A stretch of 39,565 nt of DNA, taken from the NCBI RefSeq assembly GCF_019012925.1, contig NZ_JAGIRL010000051.1, positions 1-39,565 on the forward strand. Direction: 5' to 3'. Source of the DNA: Fusobacterium sp. GTDB lineage: Bacteria > Fusobacteriota > Fusobacteriia > Fusobacteriales > Fusobacteriaceae. Position numbers and translations under genes: made by a program. Below, piece by piece: positions 1 through 7,809 of the stretch. Numbering within the stretch: the first letter of the stretch is position 1; every line of letters begins with the position of its first letter. The notes beneath the pieces were generated by a model. The model saw only the letters and a program-made list of their open reading frames with translations, was not told where the DNA came from and did no database searches.

Positions 1-425
1 ACTTCAGTAGGTATTTGTTCATTTGTTTTTATCCAACCTACTTTTTCAATTAAGACTTTTTTCTCTTTAACTTTTAATTTTGAAGTATCATTGTAAAAAC
101 TAGGTTTACTTTTCTTTTTACTCTTAAATTTTGGCTTATTACCTAAACCTTTAAAAAAATTTTTATAGGCATTACAAGCGTCTTTTACAGCTTGTTTAGT
201 AACATTATTTGATACTTCATTTAACCAAATTAGTTCTGACTTTTTTAGTTGAGTTAATTCTTTTCTGATAATTCCATTGCCAATAAATTTACCACCATTT
301 CTATAATTTTCTTCCTGTTTCGCAAGAGTATAATTATAGATAAACCTAGCAGTTCCAACACATTGCCACAATTTCTGTTCTTGCTCTTTGGTTGGATACA
401 ATCTAACTTTCTTTGCAAGTATCAT
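1..425 (-). CDS. tnpB: TnpB (OrfB) RNA-guided nuclease, N-terminal part, cut by the window edge
   Basis: The first 141 codons match the N-terminal part of IS605/IS607 OrfB: an opening MILAKKVRLYPTKEQEQKL, then ARFIYNYTLAKQEENY and later KPKFKSKKKSKPSFYND, the usual start of the TnpB wedge/REC region. TnpB proteins are RNA-guided DNA nucleases using a guide made from the element's right end. The RuvC catalytic residues and zinc finger would lie outside the window, so activity cannot be judged. The ATG at 425 has a GGAG ribosome site that overlaps the stop of the upstream recombinase remnant, 14 bases away, so the two are probably co-transcribed. No stop or frameshift interrupts the visible part. 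Confidence 0.85.
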   Translation of the reverse strand, partial: MILAKKVRLYPTKEQEQKLWQCVGTARFIYNYTLAKQEENYRNGGKFIGNGIIRKELTQLKKSELIWLNEVSNNVTKQAVKDACNAYKNFFKGLGNKPKFKSKKKSKPSFYNDTSKLKVKEKKVLIEKVGWIKTNEQIPTE

Positions 426-439
426 CTTCTATTAACTCC

Positions 440-574
440 TTAATCATTTTTTATTATAGTTGATATCACAGTTACATAAGCAGGTTTAAAAGTATTATTC
501 TTATCCCAATTTCTAAGAGTTTGAATTGTTTTTCCTATTTTATCTGCAAATTCTCCTATTGAGTAATATTTCAT
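440..574 (-). pseudogene. IS607-type serine recombinase (tnpA/orfA) remnant: MerR-like HTH only
   Basis: A 44-residue open frame begins MKYYSIGEFADKIGKTIQTL and continues RNWDKNNTFKPAYVT. This is the MerR-type winged-helix start of IS607 OrfA, which normally runs on into a catalytic serine-resolvase domain for about 200 residues in all. Here the match stops after PAYVT. It is joined to a short tail (VISTIIKND) and a stop, so the catalytic domain has been deleted cleanly. The start has a GGTG ribosome site about six bases upstream and the frame is intact, so a DNA-binding micro-protein could still be made. Whether it is expressed is unknown. Confidence 0.7.
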
Positions 575-578
575 ATTA

Positions 579-779
579 TCACCTCAATAGTATTATATCA
601 TAATCTTTCAATATCTTATAACTATCCTTTCTCCAAGCTTGAAACTCATTATACATCTTTCCATTCCAAGAAATATCTAAATTCATATCCTTGTCTGAAG
701 TATTAATAATCTCTGTCTTTATAAGACTACTTCTATTTGTTGCAAAAATAAGTTGAAGTTTAATAGTAATTTTTGTCAT
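579..779 (-). other. 66-codon open frame, doubtful gene; the rest of 780-910 is featureless AT-rich DNA
   Basis: An open frame of 66 codons ends two bases before the ribosome site of the recombinase remnant. I do not recognise the product. It has no signal peptide or membrane segment, and its C-terminal half is polar and aromatic (NGKMYNEFQAWRKDSYKI). No convincing ribosome site precedes its ATG. It may be a remnant of host or element sequence rather than a gene. A TATAAT-like box near its end (594-599 on the minus strand) could serve the element's promoter, but no good -35 box accompanies it. I see nothing else between 780 and 910. Confidence 0.25.
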
Positions 780-910
780 ATTTATGTTCTGATTTGAGTT
801 TTTATTTTCATTAATTGACCTTATGGTTTAAATATTATCATTTTATTTCACTAAAGTCAATATTACAATTGTTTTTTTATTTTTCTTCATATATTATATA
901 TATATTACAA

Positions 911-947
911 AAAAATAAAAAGACTTGCAAATGCAAGTCCTTTTATT
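911..947 (-). terminator. Rho-independent terminator of the homocysteine methyltransferase gene
   Basis: The inverted repeat GACTTGCA/TGCAAGTC (922-939) is followed in the minus direction by a T-rich run. It lies about 55 bases past the stop codon at 995. Confidence 0.8.
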
Positions 948-994
948 CTATAAATATCTTGGGGAAAGATTTAGTATACGTTATATTAACATTT

Positions 995-1867
995 TTATTT
1001 GACAATTTTGTTACAATTGAAAGTTTTTACTATTTTTTTTATTTTTCCAATATACTTGGAATCTGTCCCACAACAACCACCTATAATGTGAATATAGTTT
1101 TTTTTCAATAAATTATATATATAGTTCTCTAAGTTGTTATCAAGCTCTTTTAATATAATATCATTTGGATAGAATATAATTTTTTTAGAAGTTATATCTG
1201 AAATTTTTTCAATAAATTGTGTCATACCTACACAATTAAGTCCATATCCTACTATACTTTCATTATCTATCTCTTTTATTATGTTCTGTATACTCTCTCC
1301 ACTATAAATTTCACCTTTTTCACTACAAGTGAATGATATTATTATTGGTATATTTAATCTCTTATTTTTAAACAACTCTTCAGATACTCCAAGGGCAAGT
1401 TTCAAATTTCTATAATCATATACAGTCTCTATCAATAATAGATCTACCCTCCCATCTATCAATCCACCTATCTGCTCTCTATAACTTTTTCTCAACTCTT
1501 CTTCCACAATTGAATTTTGAGTAAGACTCACACCTGTTGGGCCAATAGAACCTGCTACTAACACTCTATTCCCATAGTTTTTAGCTACCTCTTTAGCAAT
1601 CTCTGCCCCCTTTTTACATATTTTATAGATACTGTCTTCAAACTCTGTTCCCTTCAGTGAAAAACTATTACAATTGAATGTGTTAGTCTCTATAATATCT
1701 GCTCCTGCCTCTATATACTCCCTATGTACATCTTTGACCTCAGCTTCAGCTGTTATATTCAAAACCTCAAATGAGGTAGTACTATTAAAAAATTTTTTAT
1801 CAATATTTTTATTTTTTAAAACTGTTCCCATAGCCCCATCTAATACTAAAACTTTCTCTCCAAACAT
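995..1867 (-). CDS. Homocysteine S-methyltransferase (single-domain MetH/MmuM type)
   Basis: This 290-residue protein is the homocysteine-binding TIM barrel shared by MetH (N-terminal module), BhmT and MmuM. The LDGAMGT motif is at residues 9-15. The zinc-binding cysteines are in GLNCVG (about 209) and GGCCGT (about 263-268), so all three zinc thiolates are present. It should transfer a methyl group to homocysteine to make methionine; the donor cannot be told from sequence. No folate, cobalamin or activation domains follow, so it is not full-length MetH. A start 54 bases upstream (1921) would lie upstream of the promoter, and the bases coding KKRGG there are the AGAGGGGGG ribosome site, so 1867 is preferred. 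It diverges from a PRD regulator and a C-S lyase operon, which suggests joint homocysteine metabolism. Confidence 0.85.
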   Translation of the reverse strand: MFGEKVLVLDGAMGTVLKNKNIDKKFFNSTTSFEVLNITAEAEVKDVHREYIEAGADIIETNTFNCNSFSLKGTEFEDSIYKICKKGAEIAKEVAKNYGNRVLVAGSIGPTGVSLTQNSIVEEELRKSYREQIGGLIDGRVDLLLIETVYDYRNLKLALGVSEELFKNKRLNIPIIISFTCSEKGEIYSGESIQNIIKEIDNESIVGYGLNCVGMTQFIEKISDITSKKIIFYPNDIILKELDNNLENYIYNLLKKNYIHIIGGCCGTDSKYIGKIKKIVKTFNCNKIVK

Positions 1868-1892
1868 CTGATACCCCCCTCTTTTTTTGCTG

Positions 1893-1921
1893 ATTTTATC
1901 ACAAGTAATTTTCTTTGTCAA
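1893..1921 (-). promoter_or_regulatory. Promoter of the homocysteine methyltransferase gene
   Basis: On the minus strand a perfect -35 TTGACA (1916-1921) is separated by 17 bases from TAAAAT (1893-1898). The -35 box overlaps that of the divergent regulator promoter, so the two promoters share DNA and probably compete or are co-regulated. Confidence 0.8.
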
Positions 1922-1943
1922 GTTTTGATAAAAATAGTATAAT
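1915..1943 (+). promoter_or_regulatory. Promoter of the PRD regulator gene
   Basis: TTGTCA (1915-1920), 17 bases, then TATAAT (1938-1943), with a GGAGG ribosome site and ATG at 1965. It overlaps the divergent minus-strand promoter at the -35 box. Confidence 0.8.
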
Positions 1944-1964
1944 CTATATTGAAGGAGGAATTTT

Positions 1965-3281
1965 ATGAGTTTAAATAGAAAAGAATTTAATATACTTGAT
2001 GAACTTTTGAATAGAGAGCTCCCACTTTCATATTTTTCAGAAAAATATAAAGTAAGTGAAAGAAATATTCGTTATAGTATTGATAATCTAAACTTCTATC
2101 TCAATAGATTTTCACTGAATAGAATAATTTTAAAAAAAGGAGTTTTAAGTTGGCAGGGTTCTCAAATTACTTTAAACTCTTTTATTGAAAAGATAACAAT
2201 AGATGAATATATTTTTTCTAAGGAAGAGAGAGAAAACTATATTTTAATAAACTATCTTTTTTCTGAAAATACAAAAATTACTGATATTGAAAAATATCTA
2301 AAAGTTAGCCGACCAACTATAAAAAAAGATATCCTCGCCTTAAATCTTGAGTTAAAAAATTTTGAATTAGAGTTCGTTAGAGAAAATAATAGCATCACTA
2401 TTAAGGGAAAAGAAAAAAAACTAAGACATCTAAAACTTTTAAAACTATTAGAATACATTGAAATAAAAAATAATAGATTACTTTTCATTCAAAAACTATA
2501 TATTACTGAAAAAATTGAGAGTTCTATTATTAAAAATTATCTTGCAAACTTTAATATCTCTACTCTTTATGACGCAATCTTAAAGATAGAAAAAAAGCTC
2601 AATGTAAGTTTTGATAATAATTTTAAGGATCTTATGTGTATCTATCTAATTCCTACTCTTGAGAGAATAAGGAAAAATAAGATCATACTTAAAAAAAATA
2701 ATAGTAAATTTTTAAGAAATCTAAGTGACTACAATTTAATAAAAAATAGTCTGTCTGAAATAATTCCTGAAAATTTAGAATTCGAGTTTTTACATCTTAC
2801 TGAATACTTCATTAGTGGTTACTACTCACACAATTTTTCAGAAAATCTTCTCCTAGTTCAAAATTTTATTGAAGAGTTTTCTAAAAATATATCAGTAAGT
2901 TTAAATTTTGATTTTTACAATTCTAATAACTTTAGAGAAGAGATCTTAAAATATCTACTTCCAGCTGTCTATAGAATAAAAAATAACTTTTTCCTTTTAA
3001 AAAAAGAAAAAACAAGTAATTTCAATAAAATCATCTATGAAAGAGTTAAGACTGCTGTTTTAAGTTGTAACTCTCTATTAGAAGAACCATTTCGAGAAGA
3101 TGAAATTATATATCTTACTGAAGTATGTGAAAATTATATAGAAAGTGATAGTAATAATGGAATATCTTTAACTAAATTATTAAATTTAATTAGAGAGAAT
3201 TGTAATGAGCTTAAGGAAGAAAAACTTATTTTGGAACTTTTAACTATCTACAAAAATAAAATCTACGATGATAGAAAATAG
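1965..3281 (+). CDS. PRD-domain transcriptional regulator (LicR/MtlR-like, without EII domains)
   Basis: This 438-residue protein has two N-terminal helix-turn-helix segments (about 10-47 and 98-130; the second contains YLKVSRPTIKKDILAL). Two PTS-regulation-domain-like helical repeats follow (about 190-300 and 305-420). It lacks the RNA-binding domain of BglG antiterminators and the EIIB/EIIA tail of LicR or MtlR. The downstream leader has no terminator, so it should act as a DNA-binding activator of the PTS operon that follows. By eye, positions that usually carry the phosphorylatable histidines hold other residues: CIYLIPTLERI, HLTEYFISG, KYLLPAVYRI and YLTEVCENY. Phosphorylation control may therefore be lost. 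It sits directly upstream of the PTS gene it probably controls. Confidence 0.75.
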   Translation: MSLNRKEFNILDELLNRELPLSYFSEKYKVSERNIRYSIDNLNFYLNRFSLNRIILKKGVLSWQGSQITLNSFIEKITIDEYIFSKEERENYILINYLFSENTKITDIEKYLKVSRPTIKKDILALNLELKNFELEFVRENNSITIKGKEKKLRHLKLLKLLEYIEIKNNRLLFIQKLYITEKIESSIIKNYLANFNISTLYDAILKIEKKLNVSFDNNFKDLMCIYLIPTLERIRKNKIILKKNNSKFLRNLSDYNLIKNSLSEIIPENLEFEFLHLTEYFISGYYSHNFSENLLLVQNFIEEFSKNISVSLNFDFYNSNNFREEILKYLLPAVYRIKNNFFLLKKEKTSNFNKIIYERVKTAVLSCNSLLEEPFREDEIIYLTEVCENYIESDSNNGISLTKLLNLIRENCNELKEEKLILELLTIYKNKIYDDRK

Positions 3282-3294
3282 GCTTAAAATTTTT

Positions 3295-3310
3295 TTCAAA
3301 AAATTTTGAA
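3295..3310. promoter_or_regulatory. Candidate operator upstream of the PTS promoter
   Basis: The inverted repeat TTCAAAA-AA-TTTTGAA ends 12 bases before the -35 box of the PTS promoter, a typical position for an activator site. The PRD regulator encoded just upstream is the obvious ligand. In this AT-rich DNA the repeat could be chance, and it might also act as a weak terminator for the regulator gene. Confidence 0.4.
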
Positions 3311-3322
3311 ATTTAATTGATA

Positions 3323-3351
3323 TTAACAAACTTCTATCTGAAATATATAAT
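3323..3351 (+). promoter_or_regulatory. Promoter of the PTS/C-S lyase operon
   Basis: TTAACA (3323-3328), 17 bases, TATAAT (3346-3351). The leader to the ATG at 3386 is only about 28 bases and holds no hairpin, which rules out BglG-type antitermination. Confidence 0.75.
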
Positions 3352-3385
3352 TAATGTATTGATATAACATAGGAGGTTCTGAAAT

Positions 3386-4918
3386 ATGAGTAAGAAAATT
3401 GGATTTTGGGAATTTTTTCAAGGATTGGGGAAAACATTTATGTTACCAGTATCCTTACTTGCTGCTTGTGGTATTATGTTGGGAATAGGAAGCTCTTTTG
3501 CTAGTTCAGTAACTGCTGAGATATTTCCTTTTTTAAAGGTCCCTGTTATAAAATTATTTTTTGAATTTATGTCTACTATTGGAGCTTTTGCTTTTTCAAA
3601 TTTACCTATAATGTTTGCTATGGCAATTCCTCTTGGTCTTGCTAGACAGGATAAAGGAATAGCTGCCTTTTCTGGATATGTAGGTTTTGTAATGTCTAGT
3701 ATGACTGCTAACTTCTTCTTAAAGGTTACAGGTGCATTAGCTACTCCTGAAAATATGAAAGCTGCTGGACAAGCTATGGTTTTTGGTATTCAAAGTATAG
3801 ATATAGGAGTATTAGGTGGAGTTATCATAGGTATCATTGTCTATAAGATACATGATAAGTTTTGTGAAATAAAACTTCCAGATGCTTTAGCTTTCTTTGG
3901 TGGAGCTAGATTTGTGCCTATTGCTACTGCTGTTATAGTTGGAATAATTGGGCTTGTTATTCCTTTAATTTGGCCATTTTTTAATGGTATCATCATTAAA
4001 ATTGGAGAATTAATCAGTAAGGCTGGTGTATTTGGTCCATTCTTATTTGGTGCTGGAGAGGGTTTACTTAGACCTTTTGGATTACACCACATTTTAGTTT
4101 CTATGATTAGATTTACCTCTGCTGGTGGAGAGGCTATCATCAATGGACAACCTGTATATGGAGCTTTAAATATCTTCTATAAAGAGTTTGCTGAAGGAAT
4201 ATTAGATCCTAATGTAACTAAGTTTCTTTCTCAAGGAAAAATGCCTTCATATATGTTTGGACTACCAGCTGTAGCTCTTGCCATATATCAAACTGCTCTT
4301 CCTGAAAATAGAAAGAAAATTAAAGGACTACTTGCTTCTGGATTAGTTGCTTGTGTTATTGGTGGTATAACTGAACCATTAGAGTTTATATTCCTTTTCC
4401 TTTCACCAATACTTTATGTTTTCCATTGTATTATGGTAGGACTTGGATTTATGACTATGAGCATTTTAAAAGTTGCTATTGGAAACACCGATGGTAACCT
4501 AATAGATTTTATTGTTTTTGGTATATTCCAAGGATTTAGAACAAAATGGTATCTTGTTATTCCAGTGGGAATAGTTTGGTTTGCTATTTACTATTTTGTT
4601 TTCAAATATGCAATTATCAAATTTAACATAAAAACTCCTGGTAGAGAAGTAATAACTGATGAATCTAATGTTAAATTAGGAGGATTTGACGCTGAAAAAC
4701 TTTTAGTTGCTCTAGGTGGAAAAAATAATATTGTATCTTTAGATAACTGTATTACTAGACTTAGATTAGTTGTTAATGATACAAATATTATCAATGAAGA
4801 AGAGATAAAAGCGACTGGGGCTATTGCTGTTGTCAAATTAGATGCTAATAACTTACAAGTTATCATTGGTCCTCAAGTACACGTTGTTAAAAATAAATTA
4901 GATAAACTTATAAAATAG
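3386..4918 (+). CDS. malX: PTS transporter subunit EIICB, glucose/maltose family (MalX-like)
   Basis: This 510-residue protein opens with FWEFFQGLGKTFMLPVSLLAACG, the hallmark of the glucose/maltose EIIC family. A multi-spanning membrane domain (about 10 segments to residue 400) includes GEGLLRPFGLHH and GGITEPLEF, the substrate-binding signature. A linker leads to an EIIB domain (about 435-510) with the phosphorylated cysteine Cys455 in DNCITRLRL. It should import and phosphorylate a sugar or sugar-like substrate, taking phosphate from a separate EIIA because no EIIA is fused or nearby. Its partner gene 12 bases downstream is a MalY-like C-S lyase, as in E. coli malXY, but the regulator is a PRD protein rather than MalI. 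The true substrate is unknown. It is preceded by AGGAGG. Confidence 0.85.
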   Translation: MSKKIGFWEFFQGLGKTFMLPVSLLAACGIMLGIGSSFASSVTAEIFPFLKVPVIKLFFEFMSTIGAFAFSNLPIMFAMAIPLGLARQDKGIAAFSGYVGFVMSSMTANFFLKVTGALATPENMKAAGQAMVFGIQSIDIGVLGGVIIGIIVYKIHDKFCEIKLPDALAFFGGARFVPIATAVIVGIIGLVIPLIWPFFNGIIIKIGELISKAGVFGPFLFGAGEGLLRPFGLHHILVSMIRFTSAGGEAIINGQPVYGALNIFYKEFAEGILDPNVTKFLSQGKMPSYMFGLPAVALAIYQTALPENRKKIKGLLASGLVACVIGGITEPLEFIFLFLSPILYVFHCIMVGLGFMTMSILKVAIGNTDGNLIDFIVFGIFQGFRTKWYLVIPVGIVWFAIYYFVFKYAIIKFNIKTPGREVITDESNVKLGGFDAEKLLVALGGKNNIVSLDNCITRLRLVVNDTNIINEEEIKATGAIAVVKLDANNLQVIIGPQVHVVKNKLDKLIK

Positions 4919-4930
4919 TGGTGATTAATT

Positions 4931-6106
4931 ATGAATTTTAATACTGTCATTGATAGAAAAGGAACCTACTGTACTCAGTGGGATTATATAGAAGACAGAT
5001 TTGGAAAGGCAGATTTACTACCTTTTACAATTTCTGATATGGATTTTGAATCTCCAATTGAAATAAAAAAAGCACTTATAAATAGGGTTAATCATGGGGT
5101 TTTTGGGTATAGCAGATGGAATCATAGTGATTTTAAAAATTCAATTGAATTTTGGTATAATTCAAGATTTAATTTCCAGATAAATACAGATTGGATACTC
5201 TATGCTCCTAGTGTGATCTATTCAGTTTCCAAGCTCATTGAGATGAAATCTAAAAAAGGAGAGGGAGTGTTGATTAATACTCCCGCCTATGATGGTTTTT
5301 TCAAGGTTATAATTGATAATGAAAGAAAACTTATCTCTTCTCCTCTCATTGAAAAAAATGGTAGATATGAGATAAATTTTGAAGATTTTGAAGAAAAGTG
5401 TAAAATCTCTAAGATATTTCTATTATGTAGTCCACACAATCCTGTAGGAAAAGTTTGGAGTGAAGAGGAGTTAAAAAAAATTATCTCTATATGTAAAAAA
5501 TACAATGTTTATATTATCTCTGATGAGATCCATATGGATATAGTTTATAGAGGGGTACATACACCTATTCTTAAAGTAGCAGACAATTACAAAGAGAGTA
5601 TAGCTATCTGTACAGCGGCCTCTAAAACATTTAATACACCATCTTTAGGTGGTTCATATATGTTAGTTCCAAATTCAAAAGATAGAGATGATTACTTATT
5701 CATTTTAAAAAACAGAGAAGCCTTGTCTTCTCCAAATATTTTAGGAATAATCTCTACAATTACAGCTTATAATCAATGTAGTTACTGGGTTGATGAACTT
5801 TTAAAATATACAAAAGCTAACATTCTTTTTGTTAAAGAATTTTTAGAAAAAAATATTCCTCAATTGACTTGTGAATTTCCTGATGGATGTTATTTTGCTT
5901 GGATTAATTTTTCACAACTAAATATATCTAGTGAAGCTTTACAAAAAGCTCTTATTGATATTGGAAAAGTAGCTATTATGCCTGGTAATACATATGGAGA
6001 AGAGGGAAAAAATTATTTGAGATTTAATGTAGGCTGTCCTAAAGAAAAAGTGGAGCTAGGTCTTCAAAAATTAAAGCTTGCTGTTGATTCTATAAAAAAT
6101 AATTAA
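4931..6106 (+). CDS. malY: PLP-dependent C-S lyase (MalY/PatB type, cystathionine beta-lyase-like)
   Basis: This 391-residue protein is the usual length of MalY/PatB. It has the fold-type I aminotransferase pattern: CSPHNPVGKVW (about 166-176), SDEIHMDI (197-204) and the PLP lysine Lys232 in AASKTFN. It begins FNTVIDRKGTYCTQWDY, a MalY/PatB signature. Members split cysteine S-conjugates and cystathionine to thiol or homocysteine, pyruvate and ammonia; E. coli MalY also inhibits the activator MalT, but no MalT is seen here. It is translated 12 bases after the EIICB gene from a GTGG site. Because the divergent neighbour methylates homocysteine, a real metabolic role is more likely than a purely regulatory one. 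Confidence 0.88.
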   Translation: MNFNTVIDRKGTYCTQWDYIEDRFGKADLLPFTISDMDFESPIEIKKALINRVNHGVFGYSRWNHSDFKNSIEFWYNSRFNFQINTDWILYAPSVIYSVSKLIEMKSKKGEGVLINTPAYDGFFKVIIDNERKLISSPLIEKNGRYEINFEDFEEKCKISKIFLLCSPHNPVGKVWSEEELKKIISICKKYNVYIISDEIHMDIVYRGVHTPILKVADNYKESIAICTAASKTFNTPSLGGSYMLVPNSKDRDDYLFILKNREALSSPNILGIISTITAYNQCSYWVDELLKYTKANILFVKEFLEKNIPQLTCEFPDGCYFAWINFSQLNISSEALQKALIDIGKVAIMPGNTYGEEGKNYLRFNVGCPKEKVELGLQKLKLAVDSIKNN

Positions 6107-6205
6107 ATTTATATATTTTACTCTTTATTTATTCTCTTTTATGGAGTATACTTGTATTAACTTAAAATATTATTATTCAATATCATTGGCAGAGGAGGAG
6201 TTAAT

Positions 6206-6757
6206 ATGACTAATCAATACAACAAGGCCGGTAAAAAAGAGGGGCTATGGGTTAAAACTTATGACAATGGTGCTATTCAAGAGGAAAAAAACTATGTTGA
6301 TGGAGTTAGACATGGTGAATACAAATCTTACTATATGAATGGTCAAATTGAAACTAGAAAGTTTTACAAAAATGGTAATATTGACGGAGTTTACGAAACA
6401 TTTTATAGTGATGGAAAATTAAGTTCTGTCCGTAATCTAGTTGATGGAGAGGCTAAAGGACTTTGTGAGGAGTACTACCCTAACGGGAAATTAAAAAGAA
6501 GCTCTTTTTATGAAACTACTTCTACTACAAGTAAAAATATTAAATACTATCCTAATGGACAAATCAAAGTTAGTGTAAACTTAAAAAATGGAGCTATGTT
6601 TGGAATATATAAAGAGTATTACTCAAATGGAACTCTTCATCTTGAGTGCCACTACACTGATCATGGAAAACTACATGGTGGTTACAAAGAGTATGATCCT
6701 GCAGGAAATCTTATAAAAGATTGTAACTATATCAATGGTATTGAGCAAATAAAATAG
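6206..6757 (+). CDS. MORN-repeat (YwqK-type) protein, cytoplasmic
   Basis: This 183-residue protein is built almost wholly from seven repeats of about 23 residues with the pattern G-x-Y/W-x2-Y-Y-x-N-G-x-(I/L), for example HGEYKSYYMNGQIETRKFY and FGIYKEYYSNGTLHLECHY. This is the MORN_2/YwqK toxin-antitoxin-like repeat family. It has no signal peptide or membrane segment. Such proteins form open beta sheets; some act as immunity or antitoxin proteins and many have no known role. No toxin gene adjoins it, so I assign no function. It has an AGGAGGAG ribosome site and stands alone, ending at a terminator shared with the convergent gene. Confidence 0.75.
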   Translation: MTNQYNKAGKKEGLWVKTYDNGAIQEEKNYVDGVRHGEYKSYYMNGQIETRKFYKNGNIDGVYETFYSDGKLSSVRNLVDGEAKGLCEEYYPNGKLKRSSFYETTSTTSKNIKYYPNGQIKVSVNLKNGAMFGIYKEYYSNGTLHLECHYTDHGKLHGGYKEYDPAGNLIKDCNYINGIEQIK

Positions 6758-6761
6758 ATGT

Positions 6762-6803
6762 AAAAATGCACCTTATCTTCTTAAAGATCTGGTGCATTTT
6801 TTA
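6762..6803. terminator. Bidirectional terminator between convergent genes
   Basis: Arms AAAATGCACC and GGTGCATTTT enclose a smaller ATCTT/AAGAT hairpin. T-runs are present on both strands. It serves the MORN gene (+) and the oxidoreductase gene (-). Confidence 0.85.
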
Positions 6804-6805
6804 TA

Positions 6806-7786
6806 TTATTCAATAACTTTAATTACAATTTTTCCCATATTTTTATTCTCTTCCATATAGGTATGGGCTAGTTTTATCTCATCAATGGAAAACACTCTAT
6901 CTATTATAGGAGTTATAATTTTCTTTTCTATCAATGGAAGTACTTTTTGAGAAAATTCTTGAGATAATAAAGTTTTATACTCAACTGTTCTTGGAGTTAG
7001 AAGAGTTCCTGTTATCTGTACTCTCTTCATCAAAAGTTGTAAGATACTCATTTTTTCTACTTCTGTTCCTCCTAAAATCCCAATCAATACCATTCTTCCA
7101 TCAATTTTTATACTATTCAGATTTTTCTCCCAATAAGATGCCCCTACAAAATCTAAAATTAGATCTACTCCCTTTCCTTGAGTCTCATCTAAAACTATCT
7201 TATCAAACTCTTTTTCTTTATAGTTTATAGCTACATCAGCACCTAATTTTTTACAAAATTCCAATTTCTCTTCAGAACCTGCAGTTACAATCACCTTAGC
7301 TTTTCCTATCTTTTTAGCTAATTGTATAGCTGCTGTTCCTACTCCACTAGCTCCTGCGTGGATCAAAACTGTCTCATTCTCTTGCAACCCACCTAACCAG
7401 TAAAGTGTTTGATAAGCAGTTAAGAATACCTCTGGAATAGCTGCTCCCTCTTCATATGTAAGTGTCTCAGGTAATTTTATTGCCATCCCCTCTGGAATTG
7501 TACAGTATTCAGCATAAGCTCCTGAATTTACCAATCCCATAACTCTATCACCTAATTTGAAAGAGCTATTCTCATCTATTTCTACTACCTCTCCAGAAAT
7601 CTCTACTCCTAAAATGGGATTAACTAATTTACCAGCTTTACCCTCTCTATTGATTATATCCGTTCTATTAATTGCTGTATAGTGAACCTTTATTAATAAC
7701 TCTCCACTATCTCTCTTGGGAATCTCCATCTCTGTAACTCTTAATTTTTCTACATTTCCATTTTCTTTAACAACAACACACTTCAT
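6806..7786 (-). CDS. NAD(P)H:quinone oxidoreductase, PIG3-like medium-chain dehydrogenase
   Basis: This 326-residue protein belongs to the zinc-free quinone oxidoreductase branch of the medium-chain dehydrogenases. The N-terminal GroES-like domain has GVEISGEVVEI and GDRVMGLVNSGAYAEY. The Rossmann domain holds HAGASGVGTAAIQLA (143-157), the TP53I3/PIG3-like NADPH motif. The GHE and cysteine zinc ligands of alcohol dehydrogenases are absent. It probably reduces quinones or enones with NADPH in the cytoplasm. It follows the uridine-kinase-like gene by 23 bases with an AAGGAAA ribosome site, so the two are probably one transcript. The physiological substrate is unknown. Confidence 0.85.
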   Translation of the reverse strand: MKCVVVKENGNVEKLRVTEMEIPKRDSGELLIKVHYTAINRTDIINREGKAGKLVNPILGVEISGEVVEIDENSSFKLGDRVMGLVNSGAYAEYCTIPEGMAIKLPETLTYEEGAAIPEVFLTAYQTLYWLGGLQENETVLIHAGASGVGTAAIQLAKKIGKAKVIVTAGSEEKLEFCKKLGADVAINYKEKEFDKIVLDETQGKGVDLILDFVGASYWEKNLNSIKIDGRMVLIGILGGTEVEKMSILQLLMKRVQITGTLLTPRTVEYKTLLSQEFSQKVLPLIEKKIITPIIDRVFSIDEIKLAHTYMEENKNMGKIVIKVIE

Positions 7787-7809
7787 TCAATTATTTCCTT
7801 TACCACATT

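Larger units (their letters stand above)
1..574 (-). mobile_element. Partial IS607-type insertion element (truncated tnpA plus tnpB)
   Basis: A short MerR-like helix gene is followed at once by a tnpB gene on the same strand. This is the gene order of the IS607 family (serine recombinase orfA, then orfB/tnpB). The recombinase is reduced to 44 residues, so the copy cannot mobilise itself. The element runs off the window on the left. IS607 elements lack terminal inverted repeats, so neither boundary can be fixed by eye. Confidence 0.7.

Noticed and set aside
1868..1921. Extended N-terminus for the homocysteine methyltransferase (start at 1921)
   Set aside because: The extra codons cover the ribosome site and the promoter itself; the ATG at 1867 fits both.
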